11,805 bases of DNA from Ilumatobacteraceae bacterium (lineage in GTDB: Bacteria > Actinomycetota > Acidimicrobiia > Acidimicrobiales > Ilumatobacteraceae). Under the pieces are notes generated by a model. The model saw only the letters and a program-made list of their open reading frames with translations, was not told the origin of the DNA and did no database searches. The DNA is taken from contig JALQWV010000168.1 in assembly GCA_023263465.1 (NCBI GenBank), forward strand, positions 1-11,805. Reading direction: 5' to 3'. This document shows positions 1-7,269 of the stretch, one piece after another. Position numbers and translations under genes: made by a program. Positions within the stretch are counted from its first letter, which is position 1; every line of letters starts with the position of its first letter.

Positions 1-693
1 CGTATTACGGACAATGCATTTGTCATCGAGGGCCACGTACTCATTGCTGAAGCGATCAGTGCTGGCTGGAATATCGAAGAGCAATTCGTGGCTCCAGGTG
101 GGATGGCTGTTCTTGGTACATCCGCCCGTACGTTTGAATTAGAAAACGGAGTGCTTGAACGCGTTGCAAGCACGACAACGCCACAACCAGTCATTGCTAT
201 CGCTGAACGTCGGGTCTCCGAAGTGGAAGAACTTGAATCATGTGAGTGGATCGTGATCGCTGATCAGATCTCTGATCCGGGCAACTTAGGAACCATCTTT
301 CGTTCGGCCGAGGCTGCTGGAGCATCGGGCGTAGTGCTCACGCCTGGAACGGTTGAAGCCTTTAACTCAAAAGTGGTGCGTTCATCTGCTGGCTCGATGT
401 TTTACATCCCAGTTTTTGAAGACGTCACTATTGACGAAGCGAAGCAAGCAGGGTTCTCCATAGTTGGAACCTCATCGCACGAGCAGCCAGGAAGCCTTCC
501 ATTCACTGAAGCATCCCTCACTGGAAAAATTGCCATCGTGGTAGGCAACGAAGCACACGGCATGAATGACGCCGAATTGGTTGACCAATGGATCAGCATT
601 CCACATCGCGGTCGAAGTGAAAGCCTAAATGTCGCCATGGCGGCAACGGTGGTGTGTTTTGAGGTGGCTCACCAGCGCGACCACGCAAACTAA
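1..693 (+). CDS. SpoU/TrmH-family 2'-O-ribose RNA methyltransferase (3' part, start outside window)
   Basis: This is an S-adenosylmethionine-dependent RNA 2'-O-methyltransferase, probably acting on 23S rRNA (RlmB/TsnR-like). The reading frame is open from the first base, and its first residues (FVIEGHVLIAEA) already belong to the L30e-like RNA-binding N-terminal domain. The true start is therefore upstream, with perhaps 20-40 residues missing; an internal GTG at 88 is not the start. 230 codons are visible. The three SpoU knot motifs are intact. Motif 1 is DPGNLGTIFRSAEAAGA, with Asn at visible codon 95 and Arg at codon 101. Motif 2 is VVGNEAHGM around codons 180-187. Motif 3 is IPHRGRSESLNVAMA around codons 200-214. 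These form the trefoil-knot cofactor site. A SpoU gene directly before pheST is a conserved arrangement in Gram-positive bacteria, although its exact substrate cannot be read from sequence. It ends 42 bases before pheS and may be cotranscribed with it. Confidence 0.93.
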   Translation, partial: RITDNAFVIEGHVLIAEAISAGWNIEEQFVAPGGMAVLGTSARTFELENGVLERVASTTTPQPVIAIAERRVSEVEELESCEWIVIADQISDPGNLGTIFRSAEAAGASGVVLTPGTVEAFNSKVVRSSAGSMFYIPVFEDVTIDEAKQAGFSIVGTSSHEQPGSLPFTEASLTGKIAIVVGNEAHGMNDAELVDQWISIPHRGRSESLNVAMAATVVCFEVAHQRDHAN

Positions 694-735
694 GCCCAAT
701 TCGAAAAACTGGAACGACTAGCGTCAATAGGCGAA

Positions 736-1770
736 ATGCCATCTTCAGACACTCTCGCGAGCGAAATTTCGCAGGCCCAAACAGAGGCATTGTCTGCCAT
801 TGCCGGTGCTCGTGATGCCGCAGGTTTGCGATCGGTCCAAGCAGAGCTTGCGGGCAAGAAGTCAGCATTAACTGTCTTGCGCTCGCAACTTGGCAAGATT
901 CAAGACGCTGAAGAACGCAAATCTGCAGGTCTGGCGATAAACGCATGTGCTCAAGCGATTGAGGCTGCGATAGGCGAGCGCATGGCATTGCTGCTTGCTG
1001 GCGAGCGTGCCCAACAAGTCGCATCAGAAGCAATGGATTTGTCCGAGTTTGTTACGGCAAAACGAAGAGGTAGTACGCATATCGTCACGCAGGCCACCCA
1101 ACGGTTGGAAGATGTATTTATTGGCCTTGGGTTCCAAGTTGCCGAAGGTCCAGAAGTTGAAACTGACTTTTACAACTTTGAAGCTCTGAACATGCCAAAA
1201 ACGCACCCCGCACGTAGCGAGTTTGACACGATGTTTATTGAACCAGCAACAGCAGAGCAAGAACCAAACTCGGTATTGTTGCGTACACACACATCACCTG
1301 TACAAATTCGCGTGATGCAATCCTGGGATCCACCCATTTATGCAGTTATGCCAGGAAGGGTTTTCCGTCGCGACACACCTGATGCAACCCATATGCCTGT
1401 GTTCCATCAAATTGAAGGCATCGTGGTTGACAAAGGAATTACGTTTGCGCATTTGGCCGGAATCATCGAAGCATTTACGAAAGCATTCTTCGGTAACGAA
1501 TTCACCAGCCGGTTGCGTCCTTCATTCTTTCCGTTCACCGAGCCAAGTGCCGAGTTCGATATTCGTCGTGCAAATGGTGCATGGATTGAACTAGGTGGTT
1601 GCGGAATGATGCACCCAAACGTATTGCGCGCAGGCGGAATTGATCCTGATGAGTACACGGGTTTTGCGTTTGGATTCGGAATTGATCGCATGGCAAAAGA
1701 GCGTCACAACGTTGAAGACATTCGCGAGATGTACACCAATGATCTGCGCTTCCTAAGGCAGTTCTCATGA
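736..1770 (+). CDS. pheS: Phenylalanyl-tRNA synthetase alpha subunit
   Basis: This is the catalytic subunit of the cytoplasmic alpha2-beta2 enzyme that charges tRNA-Phe. It has 344 residues, normal for the family. Residues 1 to about 95 form the charged, Ala-rich coiled-coil arm that contacts tRNA. Residues from about 105 to 344 are the class II core. Motif 1 region contains THPARSEFDT (His157), motif 2 contains GRVFRRDTPDATH (residues 207-219), and motif 3 contains GFAFGFGIDRMAKE, ending in DLRFLRQF. RTHTSPVQIR, which precedes motif 2, is typical of PheS. Ala311 in GFAFG corresponds to E. coli Ala294, which sets the size of the phenylalanine pocket, so the enzyme should discriminate normally. 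The ATG at 736 gives the expected N-terminus; only a weak AGG precedes it. The stop overlaps the pheT start by four bases (ATGA), and an AAGG at 1755-1758 inside pheS serves as the pheT ribosome-binding site. Confidence 0.98.
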   Translation: MPSSDTLASEISQAQTEALSAIAGARDAAGLRSVQAELAGKKSALTVLRSQLGKIQDAEERKSAGLAINACAQAIEAAIGERMALLLAGERAQQVASEAMDLSEFVTAKRRGSTHIVTQATQRLEDVFIGLGFQVAEGPEVETDFYNFEALNMPKTHPARSEFDTMFIEPATAEQEPNSVLLRTHTSPVQIRVMQSWDPPIYAVMPGRVFRRDTPDATHMPVFHQIEGIVVDKGITFAHLAGIIEAFTKAFFGNEFTSRLRPSFFPFTEPSAEFDIRRANGAWIELGGCGMMHPNVLRAGGIDPDEYTGFAFGFGIDRMAKERHNVEDIREMYTNDLRFLRQFS

Positions 1771-4124
1771 AAATTTTGCATTCATGGCTGAACGAATTTG
1801 CCGACTTTGGCAATGATGTCGATGGCATAGCCGATCGCCTTACCGAACTTGGTTTAGCTGTTGAATCTGTAGATCGTGTCGGTACGCCAGTAAAGGGTGT
1901 GGTCACAGCGAAAGTCGTTCGTCTCGAAAAGCACCCTGATGCGGCAAAAGTTACACGTGTGTATGTGGATGCGGGTGATGGGGTGGAACGACATGTGTGG
2001 TGTGGAGCGACCAACATGAAAGCTGGAGACATCGTTCCTTTAGCAACGCTTGGCACCAACATGCCCGACGGTCGCGTCATCACGCAGCGTGGAATTTTGG
2101 GAATTGATAGCGAAGGCATGTTGTGTTCAGGAACGGAAATTGGGTTGAGCTCGGACGGAAGTGGCTTGCTTATTCTTCCTCAGGGCACGGCGCTTGGGCT
2201 CGATGTTTACGAAGCACTCGGAGTCGAGTCAGACACTGTGTTCGATCTAGACGTCACCAGAAACCGACCAGATTGCACGGGGTACCTCGGGGTGGCTCGC
2301 GATTTGGCTGCAGGCATGGGGAAACAGTTCGTACTTCCAAAAATCGATCAATCGGCCACCGGACAATCGCTTACCGTTCCCGTCTCAATCGCCGCACCAG
2401 AGCGTTGCAGCCGATTTACCGTCCAGGTCATGTCAGGGATTGCCATTACGCAATCGCCTGATTGGATTGCTCGACGTCTTGCACGCGCAGGAATGCGGTC
2501 GATCAACAATGTCGTCGACGTTTCGAACCTAGTCAATCTTGAATTGAATCAACCGAATCACGCTTACGACTTCGATTCAGTGAAAGACGGCTTCATCGTA
2601 CGCCTGGCTCGTGAAGGCGAGCAGTTCACCACCTTGGATGCAGTAGAACGAACGCTTTCGGCTGACGACCTACTGATTTGCAATGCACAAGACAAGCCTG
2701 TGGGTATCGCAGGAATCATGGGCGGTCTCGAATCGGAAGTAACCGATGCAACAACATCAATCGCTGTCGAAATCGCATACTTCGAACCCGATGCAGTGCG
2801 TGCAACATCAACTCGCCTTGCTTTGCGTACTGAGGCTTCGCTTCGCTTCGAGCGCGGCGTCGATCCGTATGGTGCAGAGTTCGCTTTAGCCCGTTTTGCT
2901 GAACTCTTGCGTATTACGTGTCCAAACCTCGTTGTGCATTCGGGTGCTACCGATGCTCGTACTGATGCATTGCCTCAGAAGATGAGAACCACAGAAGTGC
3001 GACTGAACACCATTAAGCGAGTACTCGGCATCGATGTCACAGCAAAAGGTCTTGAAGATCTCATTTCTCCAATTGGATTCACCATTACCAATTCCGCCAG
3101 TGATGGGTCAGTAGTCGTTGGTATTCCTTCCTGGCGCAATGATTGCAGTAGCGAAATTGACATTGTTGAGGAAGTCGCGCGCCATTATGGCTACGACAAT
3201 CTGGGCAAGATCGTTCCAACGTCTCCGGTGCATGGCCGTCTCTCCGATGTTCAGCGAAGACGACGAATCTTGCGCGAGATCGTGGTGTCTCTCGGAGCGA
3301 GCGAAGCCATGCCCAATCCGTTCCTTGCGCCAGGCGATCTTGCAAAAGTTGGTCTCAGTGAAGACAACGCTTTGAAGCTTGCAAACCCGCTCGTTGCTGA
3401 AGAGAGCGTATTGCGCACTTCGCTGGTTCCCGGCATGTTGAAATCCATTGCGTACAACCAATCGCATCGCATTCGCGATATTTCCTTGTTTGAAATTGGT
3501 CATGTGTATCCGCAGGGCACAGAAGTGCTTCCCGATGAATTTGAATCATTGTGCATTATGGTCGCTGGTGCTGATGCTTCGGTTGCGATGGACTTGTGGA
3601 GTCAGGTTTCGTCCTCGCTAGGCGTTGGCGCTCAACTGACACAAGACCAACCACCAGCTGGATATCACGCAACTCGAAGCGCGCAATTGAAGCGCGGCAA
3701 ATTGGTGCTTGGCTCAGTAGGAGAAATTGATCCAACGGTGTTGGCCAATGCCGGCATTGTCGGCCGTGTCGCGTGTTTAGAAGTCAACCTTTCGGTGGTT
3801 CTCAGTGAAGTACCTAAGCCGCAATCTGCACAGGTCGTGAGCAAGTATCCATCAAGTGATTTCGACCTCGCCTTCGTCGTGACGAACAGCGTTTCCGCGG
3901 CCACGATGGTGAAGGCCCTGCGTCAGGCTGGTGGCAACTTGCTTATTGATTTGGCGCTGTTTGACGTATATCGCGGCAAGGGAGTGAATGAGGATTCGCG
4001 CAGTTTGGCCTATCGCTTACGTTTACAGGCTCCCGATCGTACGCTGACTGATGTGGAAGTATCAGATGTGCGTGCGAAGTGCATTTCCGCCGCCGAAAAG
4101 CTTGGGGCGGTACTGCGGGGATAG
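1767..4124 (+). CDS. pheT: Phenylalanyl-tRNA synthetase beta subunit
   Basis: This is the large subunit of phenylalanyl-tRNA synthetase, responsible for tRNA binding and for hydrolytic editing of mischarged Tyr-tRNA-Phe. It has 785 residues, within the bacterial range. Domains in order (approximate residues): a short N-terminal segment (1-40); an EMAP/OB-fold tRNA-binding domain (about 42-150, with KHPDAAK and GMLCSGTEIG); a connecting region with NRPDCTGYLGVARDLA; the B3/B4 editing domain (about 210-385, with NNVVDVSNLVNLELNQPNHAYD and GIMGG); the B5 DNA-binding-like domain (about 400-475, with GIPSWRNDCSSEIDIVEEVARHYGYD); a catalytic-like core (about 480-680); and a C-terminal FDX-ACB anticodon-binding domain (about 690-785, with LFDVYRGKGV and DRTLTDVEV). 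The start is fixed by the ATGA overlap with pheS and the Shine-Dalgarno-like TAAGG eight bases upstream. No terminator is evident after the stop; the arginine promoter begins almost at once. Confidence 0.98.
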   Translation: MKILHSWLNEFADFGNDVDGIADRLTELGLAVESVDRVGTPVKGVVTAKVVRLEKHPDAAKVTRVYVDAGDGVERHVWCGATNMKAGDIVPLATLGTNMPDGRVITQRGILGIDSEGMLCSGTEIGLSSDGSGLLILPQGTALGLDVYEALGVESDTVFDLDVTRNRPDCTGYLGVARDLAAGMGKQFVLPKIDQSATGQSLTVPVSIAAPERCSRFTVQVMSGIAITQSPDWIARRLARAGMRSINNVVDVSNLVNLELNQPNHAYDFDSVKDGFIVRLAREGEQFTTLDAVERTLSADDLLICNAQDKPVGIAGIMGGLESEVTDATTSIAVEIAYFEPDAVRATSTRLALRTEASLRFERGVDPYGAEFALARFAELLRITCPNLVVHSGATDARTDALPQKMRTTEVRLNTIKRVLGIDVTAKGLEDLISPIGFTITNSASDGSVVVGIPSWRNDCSSEIDIVEEVARHYGYDNLGKIVPTSPVHGRLSDVQRRRRILREIVVSLGASEAMPNPFLAPGDLAKVGLSEDNALKLANPLVAEESVLRTSLVPGMLKSIAYNQSHRIRDISLFEIGHVYPQGTEVLPDEFESLCIMVAGADASVAMDLWSQVSSSLGVGAQLTQDQPPAGYHATRSAQLKRGKLVLGSVGEIDPTVLANAGIVGRVACLEVNLSVVLSEVPKPQSAQVVSKYPSSDFDLAFVVTNSVSAATMVKALRQAGGNLLIDLALFDVYRGKGVNEDSRSLAYRLRLQAPDRTLTDVEVSDVRAKCISAAEKLGAVLRG

Positions 4125-4138
4125 CTCATATCGGTCGT

Positions 4139-4152
4139 TGCATAGTTATGCG
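4139..4152 (+). promoter_or_regulatory. ARG box 1 (ArgR operator half of a tandem pair)
   Basis: The sequence TGCAT-AGTT-ATGCG has the 5+4+5 palindromic layout of the ArgR/AhrC binding site (general form TGAAT-four A/T-ATTCA). It overlaps the -35 element, so bound ArgR should block RNA polymerase. The four central bases are mostly A/T. It lies 20 bases, about two helical turns, from the second box. Confidence 0.75.
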
Positions 4153-4158
4153 AACCAA

Positions 4159-4172
4159 TGTATAATTATGCA
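4159..4172 (+). promoter_or_regulatory. ARG box 2 (ArgR operator half of a tandem pair)
   Basis: The sequence TGTAT-AATT-ATGCA has the same 5+4+5 layout as box 1 and is a near-perfect palindrome with a fully A/T centre. It contains the whole -10 element and ends on the base before the argC ATG. If extended to 18-base boxes, the two sites are separated by two bases, matching the tandem spacing at known ArgR operators such as E. coli argR. The regulator is encoded at 8171 in the same operon. Confidence 0.78.
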
Positions 4173-5195
4173 ATGTTCTCTATTGGCATAATCGGTGCAT
4201 CCGGCTTCACCGGGGCAGAACTGCTGCGCGTCTGCGCTTCCCATTCGCACTTCGATGTGAAGTATGCAACAGGTGATTCGCAGGCGGGAATCCTGGCACG
4301 ATCGTTGTACCCATCGCTTGCTGCCACTTATCCGAATTTGGTATTCGAAGAATTCAACATCGACAAAGCTCTTGCTTGTGACGTGCTGTTTCTTGGTTTA
4401 CCTCACGAAGCCTCGCTGGAACTGGTGCCACAACTGGTCAATAAGGTGAAATTGGTCGTTGACCTATCGGCTGCTTTTCGTTTGACCGATACGACAAAGT
4501 ATCCGCAGTGGTATGGGTTTGCGCACACTCATCCAGAACTAGTCGCAAGTGCGGTGTATGGCCTGCCGGAGTTGTATCGAGAGCAGTTGAAGACTGCGCG
4601 CCTGATTGCTACACCTGGTTGCTACGTAACTGCTGCGAGTTTGGCGTTGCAACCATTGGTGAAAAGCGGAGTCATAGACCCAGCTGGGGTGATTGTGGAT
4701 GCCGCTTCGGGCGTTTCTGGCGCTGGTCGCGCGGCAAAGCATTCGAATTCGTTTAATACGGTCGACGAAGATTTCACCGCTTATGGATTGCTGGATCACA
4801 GGCACACTCCTGAGATTGAACAAGTCACTGGTGCACAGATTTTGTTTACCCCACATTTGTCTCCGATGAATCGGGGAATTCTGGCAACGTGTTACGCACG
4901 ACCAGCAACAGGTACATCTCCGACAACTGCATCGCTATTGGCAACACTCGCGCGTGCATATGCGAAAGAGCCTCTCATTGTTGTAGGTCAGAACTCACCG
5001 TCCACCAAGGCAACTCTTGGCACCAATGTCACTCACATCACTGCGCGTTACGACGAGCGCACGGGTTATGTCATGGTGCTCAGTGCGCTTGACAATTTGG
5101 CGAAGGGAGCTTCTGGTGGGGCAGTCCAAGCGGCAAATGTTGCGCTCGGGTTGAATGAACTCGAAGGTTTGTCAATGGTGGGAATGTATCCATGA
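4173..5195 (+). CDS. argC: N-acetyl-gamma-glutamyl-phosphate reductase
   Basis: ArgC reduces N-acetylglutamyl phosphate to the semialdehyde with NADPH, the third step of arginine synthesis. From ATG 4173 the protein has 340 residues, typical of the family. It starts MFSIGIIGASGFTGAELLR, the GxxGxxG NADP-binding Rossmann motif placed right at the N-terminus as expected. The catalytic cysteine is Cys150 in ATPGCYVTA. The DHRHTPEIEQ segment and PMNRGILATC are characteristic substrate-site motifs. An in-frame ATG at 4158 would add five residues, but it lies inside the -10/ARG box region and is unlikely to be transcribed. The stop overlaps argB by ATGA. In most Actinobacteria argJ follows argC; here argB does. 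Confidence 0.97.
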   Translation: MFSIGIIGASGFTGAELLRVCASHSHFDVKYATGDSQAGILARSLYPSLAATYPNLVFEEFNIDKALACDVLFLGLPHEASLELVPQLVNKVKLVVDLSAAFRLTDTTKYPQWYGFAHTHPELVASAVYGLPELYREQLKTARLIATPGCYVTAASLALQPLVKSGVIDPAGVIVDAASGVSGAGRAAKHSNSFNTVDEDFTAYGLLDHRHTPEIEQVTGAQILFTPHLSPMNRGILATCYARPATGTSPTTASLLATLARAYAKEPLIVVGQNSPSTKATLGTNVTHITARYDERTGYVMVLSALDNLAKGASGGAVQAANVALGLNELEGLSMVGMYP

Positions 5196-6088
5196 GCGAA
5201 TTGATGAATGAATCACACGAGCGAGTTGGAGCATTACTTATTGAAGCGCTGCCATATATCCAGCGGTTTGCGGGTAAGACAGTTGTCGTTAAGTACGGTG
5301 GCAACGCCCTTGCTGGGGCAAGTGATGCAGATGCTGCTGGCACGTTTGCGCAAGATATCGCTCTCATGCATGCAGTGGGCATTAAGCCAGTGGTCGTGCA
5401 CGGAGGTGGACCACAAATCAGCGCTCTCATGGAACGACTGGGAAAGAAGCCAGAATTTCGCAACGGTCTGCGGGTCACCGATGCGGAGACGGTGGAAATC
5501 GCGAGCATGGTTCTGCTTGGCACGGTCAACCCACAATTGGTGTCCGCAATAAATGTGCATGGCGCTTCAGCAATTGGCGTGTCAGGGCAAGACGCCGGTT
5601 TGTTGCGAGTGACTCAACGTGACCCTGAGTTGGGCTTTGTTGGCGATATTGCAACTGTTGATCCAACGGTGTTGAAGAGTGCGATTGCCGACAATGCTGT
5701 GCCCGTTGTTGCCACTATTGGTAGCGATGCGTCTGGTCAGGCTTACAACGTGAATGCAGATACGGCTGCTGCAGCAATCGCCGTTGCGTTAGGTGCAGAA
5801 AAGCTCATCTATCTCACCGATATCGAAGGTCTTCGCGCGAACAAGGACGATGCTGCTTCAATTATTCGGCGCACAACAGCGTCTGAAATTAAACGACTTG
5901 TGGAAGATGGCGCAATTGACGGCGGCATGATTCCGAAAATGGAAAGTTGTGTAGATGCAATTACCAGCGGTGTATCGCGTTGTCACATTTTGGATGGACG
6001 CATTCCGCATGTGTTGCTTATCGAACTGTTCACAATTGCCGGAGTTGGAACCATGATCACCGCAGATCAAGAAGTGGGGAAGAAATGA
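5192..6088 (+). CDS. argB: N-acetylglutamate kinase (predicted arginine-inhibited type)
   Basis: ArgB phosphorylates N-acetylglutamate with ATP, the committed step in the cyclic arginine pathway. It has 298 residues with the amino acid kinase fold. Visible elements are the KYGGNAL loop (Lys34, Gly36, Gly37), VHGGGPQI (His70 onwards), the RVTDAETVEIASMVL segment, NADTAAAAIA (Asn188, Asp190) and GGMIPKM (Lys249). There is an N-terminal helix before the first strand (ERVGALLIEALPYIQRF) and a C-terminal PHVLLIELFTIAGVGTMI segment. These are the features of hexameric, arginine-feedback-inhibited kinases and are absent from the arginine-insensitive E. coli enzyme; the inhibition itself is an inference. 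The start ATG overlaps the argC stop, with GGTGG upstream as ribosome-binding site. Confidence 0.97.
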   Translation: MSELMNESHERVGALLIEALPYIQRFAGKTVVVKYGGNALAGASDADAAGTFAQDIALMHAVGIKPVVVHGGGPQISALMERLGKKPEFRNGLRVTDAETVEIASMVLLGTVNPQLVSAINVHGASAIGVSGQDAGLLRVTQRDPELGFVGDIATVDPTVLKSAIADNAVPVVATIGSDASGQAYNVNADTAAAAIAVALGAEKLIYLTDIEGLRANKDDAASIIRRTTASEIKRLVEDGAIDGGMIPKMESCVDAITSGVSRCHILDGRIPHVLLIELFTIAGVGTMITADQEVGKK

Positions 6089-7269
6089 CAGCACATGCTT
6101 TTGCTACCTCTGGCAACTATTGCCCGTTCATGCCGGTCTTTGGTCCACCGCAAGTCATGTTCGAGCGCGGTTCGGGAACGCAATTGTGGGATGTTGATGG
6201 CAAGCGGTACCTCGATTTTCTGTGTGGCATTGCAGTCACGTCGTTAGGGCATAGTCATCCAATTGTGAGTTCTGCAATAGCTGAACAAGCCGCAACGCTG
6301 ATGCATGTCAGCAATTTCTTTGCCAATCCTGTTGCAACCGAAACAGCAGTACTTGTCGACCAATTGTTGGGTGGCGGAGGACAAGTGTTCTTCTGCAACT
6401 CTGGGGCCGAAGCTAATGAGGCCGCAATTAAGTTGGCTCGTAAGTTTGGCGGTCGCGGTCGACACACTGTGGTCAGTGCACTGGGGAGCTTCCACGGAAG
6501 AACCCTTGCGGCACTGGCAGCAACTGGACAGCCCGCCAAGCATGAACCATTTCAGCCGATGCCTCAAGGGTTCAAGCATGTGGTGTTCGACGACATTGCT
6601 GCACTCGATGCTGCAGTTGATGCATCCGTTGCCGCCGTGTTGCTCGAACCGGTGCAAGGAGAAGGCGGAGTAATCCCTGCTTCACAGGAATACATGAAGT
6701 ATGCAGAGCAGATCTGCCGCGAGCGTGGTGTTCTGTTGATGATTGACGAAGTGCAAACTGGTTACGGAAGAACTGGTTCATGGTTTGGTTTCGAGCACTA
6801 TGGCATTTCGCCAGACGTGGTGATTATGGCCAAGGCCATGGGCAACGGAATGCCGATTGGTGGTATTTGGGCAAAGCAGGAAGTTGCCTCAGTGTTTAAA
6901 CCTGGCGATCACGGCAGCACCTTTAGTGGTACCGCTATCGCTACCGCTGCGGCACGAGCAACCATCAAGGAAATGCAGCGTTTAGACGCGCCAAAGTTGG
7001 CCATTGAAAAGGGTGCATTGCTTACCGCACTGGTGCAGGCGCTTCCTCAGGTTGTGTCCGTTCGTGGCCGTGGACTGTTGCTCGGTGTAGAGCTCGCTCA
7101 GGGCATCGATGCTAAGGAAGTTCAATTGCAGCTTCTCAAAAATGGTTTAGTCACCAACGCGGTAACAGCAACAGCATTGCGTCTCGCGCCTCCGCTAAAT
7201 GTCTCTGAAGAAGAAATTCGAGAAGCCGCCGACATCATCTCTGCAGTGCTGAAAGGTTTCACGTCATGA
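6085..7269 (+). CDS. argD: Acetylornithine aminotransferase
   Basis: This is a pyridoxal-phosphate enzyme that converts N-acetylglutamate semialdehyde to N2-acetylornithine using glutamate. It has 394 residues, a class III aminotransferase. The frame is open further upstream to 5947, but that stretch lies inside argB. The ATG at 6085 gives the normal N-terminus (MTAHAFATSGNYCPFMPVF), overlaps the argB stop by ATGA, and has a GGGGAAG ribosome-binding site just before it. Motifs are LDFLCGIAVTSLGHSHP, NSGAEANEAAIKLAR (phosphate binding), SFHGRTLAALAATGQ, EPVQGEGGV, IDEVQTGYGRTG (cofactor-contacting Asp), and Lys250 in MAKAMGNGMPIGG, the Schiff-base lysine. The family can also act on succinyl-diaminopimelate, so a second role in lysine synthesis is possible. 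It stops with an ATGA overlap with argF. Confidence 0.96.
   Translation: MTAHAFATSGNYCPFMPVFGPPQVMFERGSGTQLWDVDGKRYLDFLCGIAVTSLGHSHPIVSSAIAEQAATLMHVSNFFANPVATETAVLVDQLLGGGGQVFFCNSGAEANEAAIKLARKFGGRGRHTVVSALGSFHGRTLAALAATGQPAKHEPFQPMPQGFKHVVFDDIAALDAAVDASVAAVLLEPVQGEGGVIPASQEYMKYAEQICRERGVLLMIDEVQTGYGRTGSWFGFEHYGISPDVVIMAKAMGNGMPIGGIWAKQEVASVFKPGDHGSTFSGTAIATAAARATIKEMQRLDAPKLAIEKGALLTALVQALPQVVSVRGRGLLLGVELAQGIDAKEVQLQLLKNGLVTNAVTATALRLAPPLNVSEEEIREAADIISAVLKGFTS

Larger units (their letters stand above)
4138..4173 (+). promoter_or_regulatory. Promoter of the arginine operon, predicted leaderless start at argC
   Basis: A -35 element TTGCAT lies at 4138-4143, followed by a 17-base spacer and a perfect -10 element TATAAT at 4161-4166. 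Six bases later comes the argC ATG at 4173, so the expected transcription start coincides with the start codon. No Shine-Dalgarno sequence precedes this ATG, whereas the downstream arg genes have recognisable ones. Leaderless mRNAs of this geometry are common in Actinobacteria. The -35 matches consensus only in TTG; the -10 and spacing are ideal. Confidence 0.8.

Noticed and set aside
88..693. GTG at 88 as the start of the SpoU methyltransferase
   Set aside because: The frame is open to base 1 and the upstream residues clearly belong to the SpoU N-terminal domain, so the gene is simply cut by the window edge.
694..735. Promoter or attenuator before pheS
   Set aside because: TAGCGT at 719-724 fits a loose -10, but there is no -35 at proper distance, no Phe-rich leader peptide and no hairpin in the 42-base gap.
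4087..4110. CCGCC/GGCGG inverted repeat near the end of pheT as a terminator
   Set aside because: It lies inside coding sequence, has an 11-base loop and no T-run after it.
4158..4172. Upstream in-frame ATG for argC
   Set aside because: It would lie inside the -10 and ARG box region and adds residues not seen in ArgC; ATG 4173 puts the Rossmann motif at the normal place.
5947..6084. N-terminal extension of argD
   Set aside because: It lies entirely within argB coding sequence, has no similarity to aminotransferases, and 6085 has an ATGA overlap and a good ribosome-binding site.
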